Shown one piece after another: positions 14,694-24,059 of a stretch of 27,979 bases of DNA. This DNA comes from DATDFB01 sp036522835 (GTDB taxonomy: Bacteria > Acidobacteriota > Thermoanaerobaculia > Gp7-AA8). The translations under genes and the position numbers were made by a program. The notes beneath the pieces were generated by a model. The model was given only the letters and a program-made list of their open reading frames with translations. It had not been told where the DNA came from and searched no databases. Each line of letters begins with the position of its first letter. Positions within the stretch are counted from its first letter, which is position 1. Where the stretch lies: NCBI GenBank assembly GCA_036522835.1, contig DATDFB010000118.1:1-27979 (forward strand). The letters are read 5' to 3'.

Positions 14694-15848
14694 ATGTCAT
14701 CCAAGCGTTTTCTGGTCGTCGCGATGGCGGCCCTCGTTTCGGTGAGCGCGCTCGCCGCCGACAGTCAGAAACAGACCAAGGCGAAGAAGGACGACGCCGA
14801 GGCCGCTGACAAGGCCGCGAAAGCCAGCGCCGCCACGGAGTCGAAGGACGAGGAGAAGGCCCCGCGCCTGACCATCGTCGAGCCGGTCAAGGACTACGGC
14901 ACCGTGCCGAAGGGCGACAAGCTGGAGTGGTCGTTCCTGGTGAAGAACACCGGCGACGCCGACCTGCAGATCATCGCCGCGAAGCCGGGCTGCGGCTGCA
15001 CCGTGGCTGACTTCGACAAGGTGATCAAGCCCGGCTCCACCGGCAAGGTCACGGCGCACGTCGACACCACCGCCTTCGCCGGCCCGATCGCCAAGAGCGT
15101 CACGCTGGAGACGAACGACCCGAACACGCCGACCGCGCAGCTCACGCTGCACGCGATCGTGAAGCCGTACGTCGAGGCCTACCCGGCCGGCTTCGTCCGC
15201 TACACCCTCCTGCAGGGAGACGCCGACTCGCAGACGGTCACGCTCTACTCCGAGGAGGACGAGCCGTTCGAGATCACCAGAATCGAGGTTCCGGGCGACT
15301 ACGTGAAGGCGACGTTCGCCAAGATCGAGAAGAAGGAAGACCTCGCCCCGAACGTCGGCCGTCCCGGCCAGAACCAGTACAAGGTGACGATTACGGTCGG
15401 CGGCCCCGACGTGAAGATCGGCCCGCTGGCTGACAAGATCCACATCTACACGAACTCCAAGCACCAGCCGGAGTACCCGATCAGCATCTCCGGCATCGTC
15501 CGCCCGACGTTCCGCGTCGAGCCGACAGGCGTGAACTTCGGCGAAGTGGCCCCGAGCGACTCCGCCGCCACGCGCTCGGTGCTGCTGCGCTCGAACGACA
15601 CGAAGATGCCGGAGAAGTTCACGGTGACGAAAGTCGAGTCGTCGGTCCCGGCGGTCATGACCTCAATCAAGCCGGGCGCGAACAAGGGTGAGTACGAAGT
15701 CACCCTGCAGCTCGCCAAGGACTCCAAGCCGGGCGACATCGACGGCACGGTGAAGATCTTCACCAGCGACAAGATCAACCCGGTCGTCACGGTCCCGGTC
15801 AAGGGCACCGTGAAAGCGCTCGCCGCTTCGGCCAAGAGCAGCAAGTAA
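14694..15848 (+). CDS. Exported DUF1573-domain protein
   Basis: A 384-residue periplasmic or outer-membrane-facing protein. A signal peptide (1-21, ending ALAA) is followed by a 35-residue low-complexity linker of Lys, Ala, Asp and Glu. Then comes a DUF1573 domain (about 58-155) with the hallmark YGTVPKGD, VKNTGDADLQI and GCGCT (Cys100, Cys102) and the IKPGSTGKV strand. Two more Ig-like beta domains follow, the last (about 265-375) beginning V-N-F-G-E-V. DUF1573 is an ASPM-SPD-2-Hydin type beta-sandwich usually found in exported proteins of unknown role. The ATG has a strong AGGAGG site 8 nt upstream. The stop is 4 nt from the convergent methyltransferase stop. Confidence 0.9.
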   Translation: MSSKRFLVVAMAALVSVSALAADSQKQTKAKKDDAEAADKAAKASAATESKDEEKAPRLTIVEPVKDYGTVPKGDKLEWSFLVKNTGDADLQIIAAKPGCGCTVADFDKVIKPGSTGKVTAHVDTTAFAGPIAKSVTLETNDPNTPTAQLTLHAIVKPYVEAYPAGFVRYTLLQGDADSQTVTLYSEEDEPFEITRIEVPGDYVKATFAKIEKKEDLAPNVGRPGQNQYKVTITVGGPDVKIGPLADKIHIYTNSKHQPEYPISISGIVRPTFRVEPTGVNFGEVAPSDSAATRSVLLRSNDTKMPEKFTVTKVESSVPAVMTSIKPGANKGEYEVTLQLAKDSKPGDIDGTVKIFTSDKINPVVTVPVKGTVKALAASAKSSK

Positions 15849-15852
15849 GGCG

Positions 15853-16494
15853 TCAGTTCACCACAGAGACTCCGAATCCGTCGCCCACGGCCACGATGGT
15901 GGTCGTGAGGCGCGGATCGGTGGTGAGCCTCTCGTTGAAGCCCCGCAGCGCGTCGGTCGACGCATCCCGCACGCCGTCCGCCACCCTCCCACCCCAGAGC
16001 AGGTTGTCGCAGACGATGAGCGCCCCCTTCTCCATCTTCGGCAGGAGCGCGTCGAGGTAGCCCTCGTACTCGGTCTTCACGCAGTCGATGAAGGCGAAGT
16101 CGAAGGGGCCGTCGAGCGTGGGGAGCACTTCGAGCGCTTTCCCCTGATGGAACTTCACCTCGCACTGCAAGCTCGCTTCGCTCACGAAGGTCTTCGCCGT
16201 GGCGAGAATCTCGCGATCGAGCTCGATCGTCTCCACCACCGCCCCCGCCCCCACCTCCCGCCCCATGACGATGACGGAGTAGCCGATGTTGGTGCCGACC
16301 TCGACGACGTGCCGCGGTTTTTTTGCGCGCAGCAGCACGCGCATGACCTGCGCGACTTCGGGGTCGGCGATGGGATGACCGTGCTTGGCAGCGTACTCCT
16401 CGACGCGAGAGAGGAGCGCGTCGCGGGGCGGGAGGAGGGAGTCGAGGTATTGGGCCTGGGGGAGCTTGAGGATCTTGTCGATGCCGGCTTTCAT
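15853..16494 (-). CDS. SAM-dependent O-methyltransferase (COMT/CCoAOMT-like)
   Basis: A 213-residue class I methyltransferase of the bacterial caffeoyl-CoA O-methyltransferase-like family. Seen: motif I VVEVGTNIGYS (about 64-74), the ETIELDRE acidic loop that binds the SAM ribose, FDFAFIDC and the DNLLWGGRV segment that usually carries a metal ligand. Substrates in the family are catechols and similar hydroxylated small molecules; none can be named here. The ATG at 16494 lies 2 nt from a family A repeat, so there is no separate ribosome binding site; initiation may depend on read-through from prfA, whose stop is just beyond the repeat. Earlier in-frame ATGs lie inside the repeat and are unlikely. 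Confidence 0.88.
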   Translation of the reverse strand: MKAGIDKILKLPQAQYLDSLLPPRDALLSRVEEYAAKHGHPIADPEVAQVMRVLLRAKKPRHVVEVGTNIGYSVIVMGREVGAGAVVETIELDREILATAKTFVSEASLQCEVKFHQGKALEVLPTLDGPFDFAFIDCVKTEYEGYLDALLPKMEKGALIVCDNLLWGGRVADGVRDASTDALRGFNERLTTDPRLTTTIVAVGDGFGVSVVN

Positions 16495-16496
16495 GA

Positions 16497-16557
16497 TGTG
16501 GAGTGCGCCGGCCATGCCGGCGCTGTGACAGCGGCGGCATGGCCGCCGCACTCCACA
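16497..16557. repeat. Palindromic repeat, family A (full form)
   Basis: A 61-bp element: outer arms TGTGGAGTGCG and complement, with inner palindromes CGCCGGC-CAT-GCCGGCG reduced by shared bases, and CGGCGGC-ATG-GCCGCCG, separated by a CTGTGACAG spacer. It fills the gap between the prfA stop (16563) and the methyltransferase start (16494). Confidence 0.93.
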
Positions 16558-16562
16558 TAAGC

Positions 16563-17633
<1,071 letters not shown>

Positions 17634-17654
17634 GGCTGTCAGCTCTCGGCTCTC
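17634..17654 (-). repeat. Three tandem heptamers before prfA
   Basis: On the minus strand GAGAGCC, GAGAGCT and GACAGCC follow each other and end at the prfA ATG. The GAGAG parts may act as weak ribosome binding sites. A short tract like this can arise by chance. Confidence 0.4.
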
Positions 17655-17680
17655 AGAAAGGAGAACGGGCGAGAGCGCAG

Positions 17681-18703
17681 CTAGGCGACGGCGGCTTGCT
17701 CGGGAACGATCACGTCGTACGCCAGCGCCTCGCGCAGCGCCACGATGGCCACCTCGAGCTGCGTGTCGTCCGGCTCCTTCGTGGTGATCTTCTGGAGCCA
17801 CATGCCGGGGCGGGTGAGCGCGCGGCAGAGGGGATTCGCCAGGTGCCGCGCCGAGAAGCGGATGATCTCGTAGGCGAGGCCGGCGATCAGCGGGATCAGC
17901 ACCACGCGCGCGGCGAACTTCACGGCGAACGGCATCGTCGACGGCACGAGCGAGAAGACCAGGATCGAGATCGCCATCACGAAGAGCAGGAAGCTCGTGC
18001 CGCAGCGCGGGTGGAGCGTCGACTTCGTCCTGGCGTTCTCGACCGTCAGATCCTCGTTCGCCTCGAACGTGTAGACCGTCTTGTGCTCCGCGCCGTGATA
18101 CTGGAAGAGGCGGCGGATCTCCTTCATGTAGGAGATCGAGATGATGTAGCCGAAGAAGATGACCGCGCGCAGAAGGCCGTCGATGACGTTGTAGGTCAGA
18201 TTGCCCATGCCCGGCGCGAAATAGTGGCGGATGGCGTTGGTGAGACCGAGCGGCACGAGGATGAAGACGCCGACGCCGAGGACCAGCGCCATGAGCATCG
18301 AGCCGGCCACGGCCCAGCGCGACATCTCCTGCTTCTCGCCCGACTCCGCCTCGATGGCCACGTTCGCGGAGTAATCGAGCGCGCGCATGCCGAGGATCAG
18401 CGACTGGATCAGCACGACCGAGCCGCGGAGCACCGGGAGCTTGAGGAACGGGTACTTCTTGGCGATCGAGACGAGCTTGTCCTTCTTGATGGCCACGCCG
18501 CCGTTCGGCTGGCGGACGGCGACGGAGTAGCCGGTCAGCGAGCGCATCATCACGCCCTCGAGCACGGCCTGGCCGCCGATGAGCATGTCGACGTTGCGGT
18601 CGGCCGCGGCGGCGGCCGGCATGGACGAGGTGAGGCCGTTCATCGTCGCGTTGAACGCGCCGAAGATCAGCTTCGCCGCCCCCGTCCAAAAGGAGCGCAA
18701 CAT
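17681..18703 (-). CDS. yqhQ: DUF1385 membrane protein, YqhQ-like
   Basis: A 340-residue membrane protein of the DUF1385/YqhQ family. The signature IGGQAVLEGVMMR is present near 42-54, followed by hydrophobic segments, YHGAEHKTVYTFE with its conserved histidines, and HPRCGTSFLL. The His/Glu/Cys set suggests metal binding, and the family is often labelled a putative metal-dependent enzyme, but no activity is established to my knowledge. It starts at 18703 with ATG overlapping the rpmE stop by one base (TAATG), so translation is coupled. Position between rpmE and prfA is conserved in several phyla. The last residues (PEQAAVA) are not conserved. Confidence 0.9.
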   Translation of the reverse strand: MLRSFWTGAAKLIFGAFNATMNGLTSSMPAAAAADRNVDMLIGGQAVLEGVMMRSLTGYSVAVRQPNGGVAIKKDKLVSIAKKYPFLKLPVLRGSVVLIQSLILGMRALDYSANVAIEAESGEKQEMSRWAVAGSMLMALVLGVGVFILVPLGLTNAIRHYFAPGMGNLTYNVIDGLLRAVIFFGYIISISYMKEIRRLFQYHGAEHKTVYTFEANEDLTVENARTKSTLHPRCGTSFLLFVMAISILVFSLVPSTMPFAVKFAARVVLIPLIAGLAYEIIRFSARHLANPLCRALTRPGMWLQKITTKEPDDTQLEVAIVALREALAYDVIVPEQAAVA

Positions 18704-18927
18704 TACTTCTTCGCTCCCGCCGCCGGCTGCTTCTTGGCGTAGCGCTGCTGGAAGCGGTCGATGCGGCCGGCCGAGTCGACCAGCTTCTGGCGGCCCGTGA
18801 AGAAGGGGTGGCACTTCGAGCAGATCTCGATGCGCAGCTCCTTGCGGGTCGAGCGGGTGGTCCAGGTCTCGCCGCAGGCGCAGTGGACCGGAACTTCCTG
18901 ATATTTCGGGTGAATCTCTGGTTTCAT
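18703..18927 (-). CDS. rpmE: 50S ribosomal protein L31, zinc-binding form
   Basis: A 74-residue bL31 of the zinc-containing type. It starts MKPEIHPKY and has CACG (Cys16, Cys18) and CSKCHPFFTG (Cys36, Cys39), the four zinc ligands; the C terminus ends in a Lys/Ala tail. The protein sits at the bridge between the two ribosomal subunits. The ATG at 18927 has AAGGA about 6 nt upstream. It heads the rpmE-yqhQ-prfA group, with a likely promoter at 18966. Zinc-containing L31 is often replaced by a zinc-free paralog under zinc limitation; no such paralog is in view. Confidence 0.96.
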   Translation of the reverse strand: MKPEIHPKYQEVPVHCACGETWTTRSTRKELRIEICSKCHPFFTGRQKLVDSAGRIDRFQQRYAKKQPAAGAKK

Positions 18928-18965
18928 TGGTGTTCCTTGCGTTTTGAGTCGTTTGGGGAACGCGC

Positions 18966-18971
18966 AGTATA
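18966..18971 (-). promoter_or_regulatory. Probable -10 box of the rpmE operon
   Basis: TATACT on the minus strand matches the sigma70 -10 box at five of six positions and sits about 38 nt before the rpmE ATG, next to a run of seven T. The -35 region falls at the edge of the repeat at 18993 and is poor. Confidence 0.5.
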
Positions 18972-18992
18972 CGAAAAAAAGTCCGGGCTCCA

Positions 18993-19083
18993 GGGGCAGG
19001 GCGCTGATGTGGAGTGCGCCGGCCATGCCGGCGCTGTCAGAGCGGCGGCGTGGCCGCCGCACTCCACATCAGCGCCCTGCCCC
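18993..19083. repeat. Palindromic repeat, family A with extended arms
   Basis: The standard family A element (19008-19068) is extended on both sides by a perfectly complementary 15-nt sequence, GGGGCAGGGCGCTGA, giving outer arms of 26 nt (18993-19018 and 19058-19083) without a mismatch. It ends exactly at the pit stop codon (19084). Confidence 0.94.
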
Positions 19084-20088
19084 CTATTTCCAGCCCAGCA
19101 TCGAAACGCCCCAGTACGTCACTGCGCCGATGATCCCGGCGGCCGGAATCGTCAGGATCCAGGCCCAGACGATCTGGCCGGCCAGGCCCCAGCGCACCGC
19201 GGACAACCGCCGCGTCGCCCCCACCCCCACGATCGCGCCGGTGATGGCGTGCGTCGTCGACACCGGAATGCCGAAGTGCGTGGCGGTGAAGATCGCGATG
19301 GCCGCGCCGCTCTCGGCCGCAAAGCCCCCCTGCGGCTGCAGCTTGGTGATCTTCGAGCCCATGGTGTGGATGATCCGCCAGCCTCCGGCGAGCGTGCCGA
19401 GGGCGATCGCGGCGTGCGCGGCGAGCACCACCCACATCGGAATCTCGAACGTCTTGATGTAATGCGCCGTGAAGAGCACGCCGGCGATGATCCCCATCGT
19501 CTTCTGCGCGTCGTTGGTGCCGTGGCTGAGGCTGAACAGCGCCGCCGAGATGAGCTGCAGCCGCCGGAACCACTTGTCGACGCGCTGCGGGACGAAGTTG
19601 CGGAAGATCCAGAACGTCGCCGTCATCAGCACCAGGCCCGCGGCGAGGCCGATCAGCGGCGAAAGGAAGATGAAGAGAATCGTCTTCGTCCACCCCGACG
19701 GGATGATGACGTCGAACGAGAACGCCTTCGCCACGGCCGCGCCGGCGTAGCCGCCGATCAGCGCGTGCGAGGAGCTCGTCGGCAGGCCGAAATACCAGGT
19801 GATGAGGTCCCAGATGATCGCGCCGCAGAGGCCGGCGAAGACGACCGAGAATGTCACGACGTTCACGTCGATCATTCCCTTGCCGATCGTCTTCGCCACG
19901 GCGGTGCCGAAGCCGAACGCGGCCACGAAGTTGAAGAACGCCGCCCACAGCACGGCCTGCCCTGGCGAGAGGACCCGCGTGGAGACGACCGTGGCGATCG
20001 AGTTGGCGGCGTCGTGGAAGCCGTTGATGTAGTCGAAGGACAGCGCCAGGGCGATCAGACCGACGACTGTGATGAGCTGCGTCGACAT
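19084..20088 (-). CDS. pit: PiT-type inorganic phosphate transporter
   Basis: A 334-residue membrane transporter of the PiT family. The two inverted PiT signatures are clear: FDYINGFHDAANSIAT near the N terminus and SHGTNDAQKTMGI in the second half, along with LPTSSSHALIGG and PVSTTHAITGAI. Such transporters take up phosphate (as metal-phosphate) driven by proton or sodium gradients and have low affinity. The ATG at 20088 shares its A with the stop of the DUF47 gene (TGATG). The two form a standard uptake pair. Length is in the short range of the family, without the large central loop. Confidence 0.94.
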   Translation of the reverse strand: MSTQLITVVGLIALALSFDYINGFHDAANSIATVVSTRVLSPGQAVLWAAFFNFVAAFGFGTAVAKTIGKGMIDVNVVTFSVVFAGLCGAIIWDLITWYFGLPTSSSHALIGGYAGAAVAKAFSFDVIIPSGWTKTILFIFLSPLIGLAAGLVLMTATFWIFRNFVPQRVDKWFRRLQLISAALFSLSHGTNDAQKTMGIIAGVLFTAHYIKTFEIPMWVVLAAHAAIALGTLAGGWRIIHTMGSKITKLQPQGGFAAESGAAIAIFTATHFGIPVSTTHAITGAIVGVGATRRLSAVRWGLAGQIVWAWILTIPAAGIIGAVTYWGVSMLGWK

Positions 20089-20708
20089 CAGCCGTGCTTG
20101 ACGACGATATTTTCGAGAAGGTTGGCGACGTCCTCGCAGCGGTCGGTGGCATCCTCGAGCAGGTCGAGGATCTCCTTCCACTTCATCACCACGATCGGGT
20201 CGCGCTCCTCGTCGAAGAGCTGCCCGACGGCGCGCTGGTGGGCGCGGTCGGCCTCATTCTCGAGCCGGTTGATCTCGACGGCGTGCTCGAGGACGCCGCC
20301 GCGGCTCTCCAGCGCCGCCACGGCCATGCGCATGGCATCGCACGACTGGGCGATGATGTGGGCGAGCTCGCGCGTGCCGGGACGGCAGCGGTCGATGTGG
20401 TAGAGCGGAATGAGGGCGGCGGCGTTGTCGATGGCGTCCATGACGTCGTCGAGCGCGCGGGCCATGGAGTGAATGTCCTCGCGGTCGATCGGCGTGACGA
20501 AGGTCTTGTTCAGTTTCTGGATGACTTCGTGGGTGAGGACGTCGCACTTGTGCTCGACTTCCTTGATCTCGTGCGCTTTGTCGGCGATGGGAGGGTCGGT
20601 GGCGAGCATCTCTTCGAGCAGGCGCGCGCCGCCGCGGATCTGGTCCGCCATGGCGGTGAAATTCGCGTAGAACGACTCCTCCCGGGGGATGAGACGGAAC
20701 CTCGGCAA
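20088..20708 (-). CDS. DUF47/PhoU-like partner of the phosphate transporter
   Basis: A 206-residue all-helical protein of the DUF47 family (YkaA-like, PhoU fold). Conserved acidic and His positions are visible: EIKEVEHKCD, TPIDREDIHSMARALDDVMD and NRLENEADRAHQRAV, which in PhoU-like proteins bind metal clusters. Such proteins are nearly always encoded before pit and are thought to control it. The start is TTG at 20708, supported by GAGGAGG about 8 nt upstream. A TAGAAT at 20736-20741 is placed as a -10 box, giving a leader of about 20 nt. Confidence 0.92.
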   Translation of the reverse strand: MPRFRLIPREESFYANFTAMADQIRGGARLLEEMLATDPPIADKAHEIKEVEHKCDVLTHEVIQKLNKTFVTPIDREDIHSMARALDDVMDAIDNAAALIPLYHIDRCRPGTRELAHIIAQSCDAMRMAVAALESRGGVLEHAVEINRLENEADRAHQRAVGQLFDEERDPIVVMKWKEILDLLEDATDRCEDVANLLENIVVKHG

Positions 20709-20735
20709 GTGAGCCCTCCTCGGAAAAGCGCGGGG

Positions 20736-20741
20736 ATTCTA
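20736..20741 (-). promoter_or_regulatory. Probable -10 box of the DUF47-pit operon
   Basis: TAGAAT on the minus strand, about 27 nt before the TTG start. The same hexamer precedes several other genes here. No good -35 is seen 16-18 nt upstream. Confidence 0.45.
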
Positions 20742-20768
20742 ACGTAACTCAGGTCGCAGAGCGCGCCC

Positions 20769-23700
20769 TCATGGAAGAGGCAGCCGGATCGTAAACGTCG
20801 CCCCCTGCCCTTCCTCGCTCATGACGCTGATCGATCCGTTGTGGGCTTCGACGATGGCCTTGGCGATGTAGAGGCCGAGACCCAAGCCGCCGTAGTAGCG
20901 GCTGGAGACGTTGCGGGCGCGGTGGAAGCGCTCGAAGAGGCGCCCGATCTCGTCGCTCGGGATGCCGATGCCGCGGTCGATCACCGACGTCAGCACGTGC
21001 CCGTCCTCGACATGCGTGCTGACGTCGATCGGGCTCGGCTCCGGCGAGTACTTCATGGCGTTCGACAGAAGATTGTCGATGACCTGGCGCATGCGGTCGG
21101 GATCGACGTGCAGCACGGCCTCGCCGGCGCTGCCGTCGAACGTGATCGTCCGCGCCGGATTCTGCACGCGGAACGCGGCGGCGCGGCGGTTGACGAACTC
21201 GACCCAGCGGATCGGCTGCTTCTCGATCTGCAAACGATTGGTCTCGATGCGCGAGACGTCGAGGAGCTCGGAGATCAGGCCCATCATGCGGTCGATCTCG
21301 CCGAGGACCGCGTTGAGGTACGTGGCGCGCTCCTCGGGTGGCAGCTCGTTCACCGTCTGCGCGAGCAGCTGCGTGTAGCCCTTGATCGTCGTCAGCGGCG
21401 TGCGCAGCTCGTGCGAGGCGACGGAGAGGAACTCGTCCTTCTTGCGGTCGAGCTCCTGCAGCGCGGTGATGTCGCGGATGACCAGGACCGCGCCGACGAC
21501 GCCGTTCGACTCGATCGGCGCCGCGGCGATGGAGAGATCGAGGTCCTTGCCGCTGATGAGATGCCGTCCGATGGCGAGGTAGTCCGGCACCGTCGAGCCG
21601 CGCAATGCGCGTGCGTGCGGAAAGTCGTCGCGCGGGACCGGCCGGCCATCGGGATAACGGAGGTGGAAGGCGTCGAAGCCGCCCTGCTGGATCGCTTCGG
21701 TGCGCGAGCCGAGGCCGAACATCGTCAGCGCCGCTTCGTTGACCGACACGACCTGCCCCTCGGCGTCGTAGACCCACAGCGCATCGGTCATCGACGCCAG
21801 GATCGAGTCGAGGCGCGCGGAGCGCTCGGCCATCATCTTGGCCAGGTCTTCGATCTCGCGCTTCGCCGTGACCTGGTCGGTCACGTCCTGGATCAGCACG
21901 GTGAGGCTCTGGGTGATGCCCGAAAACCGGCCGCGCACCGCCGCGATGATGCGGTTGATGTACATCGGCTGCGGCGTCTTCGCCACGGCGAAGGCGAGGT
22001 CGACGCGGGTCTCGCCCGCCTCGGCGACTTGCTTGAGCACTTTCTCGAAGCCGGGGATGACGTCGTCGGCGCGCAGGCCGATGACCTTCTCGTCGATCGG
22101 CAGCTTGCCGAACTCGCCGGCGAACTCCAGGAAGCGCGCGTTGGCGAGCTCGAAGCGCAGCTCGTCCGCCGAGACGACGGCGACGCCGACCGGCGCGGTC
22201 TCGAGCACGGCCTCGAAGCGGACGCGGGCATCGACCTCGCGCCGCGCCAGCTCCTCGGCGGCGCGGTGGCCTTCCTGGGCGATGCGGGCCAGGCGGTGGA
22301 TGTGGCTGGCCGCGCCGATGCGCTCCGCGACGGAGGCCGCGAACTCGAGATCCTCGGCGCTGAAGTTGCGGCGCGGATCGAACTGCGAAATGACGATCGC
22401 GCCGATGCGCTCGCCGTAGGCCTCGATCGGGTAGGCGATGACGCTTTGCTCTTTGAGCTCGGCCTTGACCGCCCGCTCTTCCTCGTCGCGCGCGAAGTCG
22501 ACCACGGCGTTGCCGCGCACTTCGAAGAAGAGCAGCGGCCGGCCGATCTGGAACACCGTGCCGGGCAGACCTTCGCCGGGGCGGTACGGGTGGGTGGCGA
22601 AGTAGTCGCGAAAGCGGTCGATCGACGGATCGGTGGAGCCCCAGCCGACCAGCTCGAGCTGCCCGGCCGCGGCGTGGTAGAGGTGAATCTTGACGGCGCC
22701 GGCGACGGCCTGGGCGACGCGCAGCGCCGTCTCGTTGAGGTCGTCGAAGGTCGGCTGCATGGTGACCGCTTCGAGCCCGAGGTTGGCGAGGCACTCGGCG
22801 CGGCGGCGGCGCCACGACTCGCGCTCCGCGTTCTGCCGCTCCTCGGTCACGTCGCGCGAGAGGACGACGGAGCCGATGATGCGGCCGTGATCGTCGCGGA
22901 TCGGCGCGGCCTTCAGGTTGACGACGCGGTCGTCGTCGAGTCGTCCGTCGTGCACGAGGTAGTCGGACTTCACCGTCTCGCCGCGCAGCGCGCGCATCGA
23001 CGGCAGCTCGCTCGGCGAGAGCGGACTCCCGTCGATGTAGCGGTGTTGTTTGGCGCGCGTCCCGGCCTCGGGAGCGAACATCGTCGTCGGCTCGCGCGTG
23101 GCCGCGGCGTTCATCCGCTCCAGGCGGCCGCCGGCGTCGTAGATCGCGGCCGATTCGGGGATCTGGTCGAGGATGGCGTTGACCTTGGCCATCTCGCGCA
23201 CGGCGCGCGCGTGCAGCAGCGTGTTGTTCAGCGCCAGCGTGGCGTAGCGGCCGATCTCGCCGAAGAGCTCGACCTCCTCCTCGGTCCACTGCCGCGGCGT
23301 GCACTGGTGCATGCCGAACGCCCACGGCTCTTCCTCGCGGGGGCGGAGGATCTGCACGATCTCCGAGCTCACGCGGTAGCGCGCGGCGAGCTCGGTGTCG
23401 AGGTCGGGATCGCCGGCGTGGACGACGACCGGCAGCGACGACTCCATGGCCCGGCGGATCAGCGCGCGCGAATTGGCGAGCGACACCGGCGCGATCTCGC
23501 TCTCCTCCTTCTCCAGATGCGGCGCGTTCACGGAGAAGCGCACCGTCGCGAACTCCGCGGTCTCGTTGATCGGCTGCAGGAGCCAGGCGCGGTCGGCGGC
23601 GAACTCTTCGCGCGTGATGGTGACGATGCGCCGCAGCACTTCCTTCAGCTCCAGCGTCTGCGTGAACGACTCGAGGATGGTGGAGAGGAAGCGATAGCGC

Positions 23701-24008
23701 TCCTCGGAGTTGAAGCGCTGCGGCGAGCGGCGGTCGAGGTAGCGCACCATCAGCGAGCGCAGCTCCTCGCCGTACGACTCCGGCAGATCGAGGAGCCGTG
23801 CCATCGGCTGCTTGCGCTCCGCCTCGGCGCGCAGCAGCGGCGAGGAGCCGCCGCTGACAGCGATGAGGGTGAAGTTCTCGCGGTCGAGCAGGGCCAGCGC
23901 TTCCTGTTCCGAACCGGCCACCACGGGCGTGAAGCTGAGCTGTTCCGCGACCTCGGCGGGCGCTCTCGCAGCGGGATCGGTCGCGACAATGAGGACGTGG
24001 TTGGACAT
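20769..24008 (-). CDS. Multi-sensor histidine kinase with a degenerate receiver domain
   Basis: A 1079-residue soluble kinase without membrane segments. Order by eye: receiver-like domain (1-95), GAF (about 105-275), PAS (285-395), GAF (410-575), PAS (590-720), PAS (735-855), HisKA with H-box SHELRTPLTT (His866), and HATPase with N box NLLSNAMKY (979-987), G1 DRGIG (1011-1015) and G2 GLGLGL (1041-1046). The catalytic half looks intact. The receiver-like domain begins VLIVATDP and has LIAVSGG where the phosphorylated Asp should be, so it probably cannot be phosphorylated. No response regulator gene is adjacent. Signals are probably cytoplasmic. It diverges from mazG with 51 nt between starts. 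Confidence 0.93.
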   Translation of the reverse strand: MSNHVLIVATDPAARAPAEVAEQLSFTPVVAGSEQEALALLDRENFTLIAVSGGSSPLLRAEAERKQPMARLLDLPESYGEELRSLMVRYLDRRSPQRFNSEERYRFLSTILESFTQTLELKEVLRRIVTITREEFAADRAWLLQPINETAEFATVRFSVNAPHLEKEESEIAPVSLANSRALIRRAMESSLPVVVHAGDPDLDTELAARYRVSSEIVQILRPREEEPWAFGMHQCTPRQWTEEEVELFGEIGRYATLALNNTLLHARAVREMAKVNAILDQIPESAAIYDAGGRLERMNAAATREPTTMFAPEAGTRAKQHRYIDGSPLSPSELPSMRALRGETVKSDYLVHDGRLDDDRVVNLKAAPIRDDHGRIIGSVVLSRDVTEERQNAERESWRRRRAECLANLGLEAVTMQPTFDDLNETALRVAQAVAGAVKIHLYHAAAGQLELVGWGSTDPSIDRFRDYFATHPYRPGEGLPGTVFQIGRPLLFFEVRGNAVVDFARDEEERAVKAELKEQSVIAYPIEAYGERIGAIVISQFDPRRNFSAEDLEFAASVAERIGAASHIHRLARIAQEGHRAAEELARREVDARVRFEAVLETAPVGVAVVSADELRFELANARFLEFAGEFGKLPIDEKVIGLRADDVIPGFEKVLKQVAEAGETRVDLAFAVAKTPQPMYINRIIAAVRGRFSGITQSLTVLIQDVTDQVTAKREIEDLAKMMAERSARLDSILASMTDALWVYDAEGQVVSVNEAALTMFGLGSRTEAIQQGGFDAFHLRYPDGRPVPRDDFPHARALRGSTVPDYLAIGRHLISGKDLDLSIAAAPIESNGVVGAVLVIRDITALQELDRKKDEFLSVASHELRTPLTTIKGYTQLLAQTVNELPPEERATYLNAVLGEIDRMMGLISELLDVSRIETNRLQIEKQPIRWVEFVNRRAAAFRVQNPARTITFDGSAGEAVLHVDPDRMRQVIDNLLSNAMKYSPEPSPIDVSTHVEDGHVLTSVIDRGIGIPSDEIGRLFERFHRARNVSSRYYGGLGLGLYIAKAIVEAHNGSISVMSEEGQGATFTIRLPLP

Positions 24009-24047
24009 GAAGCGCCGTTTGCGGTGAGTGTTGATCGTAGCAGAAAG

Positions 24048-24053
24048 TAGAAT
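24048..24053 (+). promoter_or_regulatory. Probable -10 box of mazG, leaderless start
   Basis: TAGAAT is followed by six bases and then the mazG ATG at 24060. That spacing puts the transcription start on or next to the A of the ATG. No ribosome binding site is present. Confidence 0.55.
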
Positions 24054-24059
24054 CGCCGC

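Noticed and set aside
20841..24050. An open frame of 1069 codons on the plus strand
   Set aside because: It mirrors the histidine kinase gene and has no motif; the kinase has intact H, N and G boxes.
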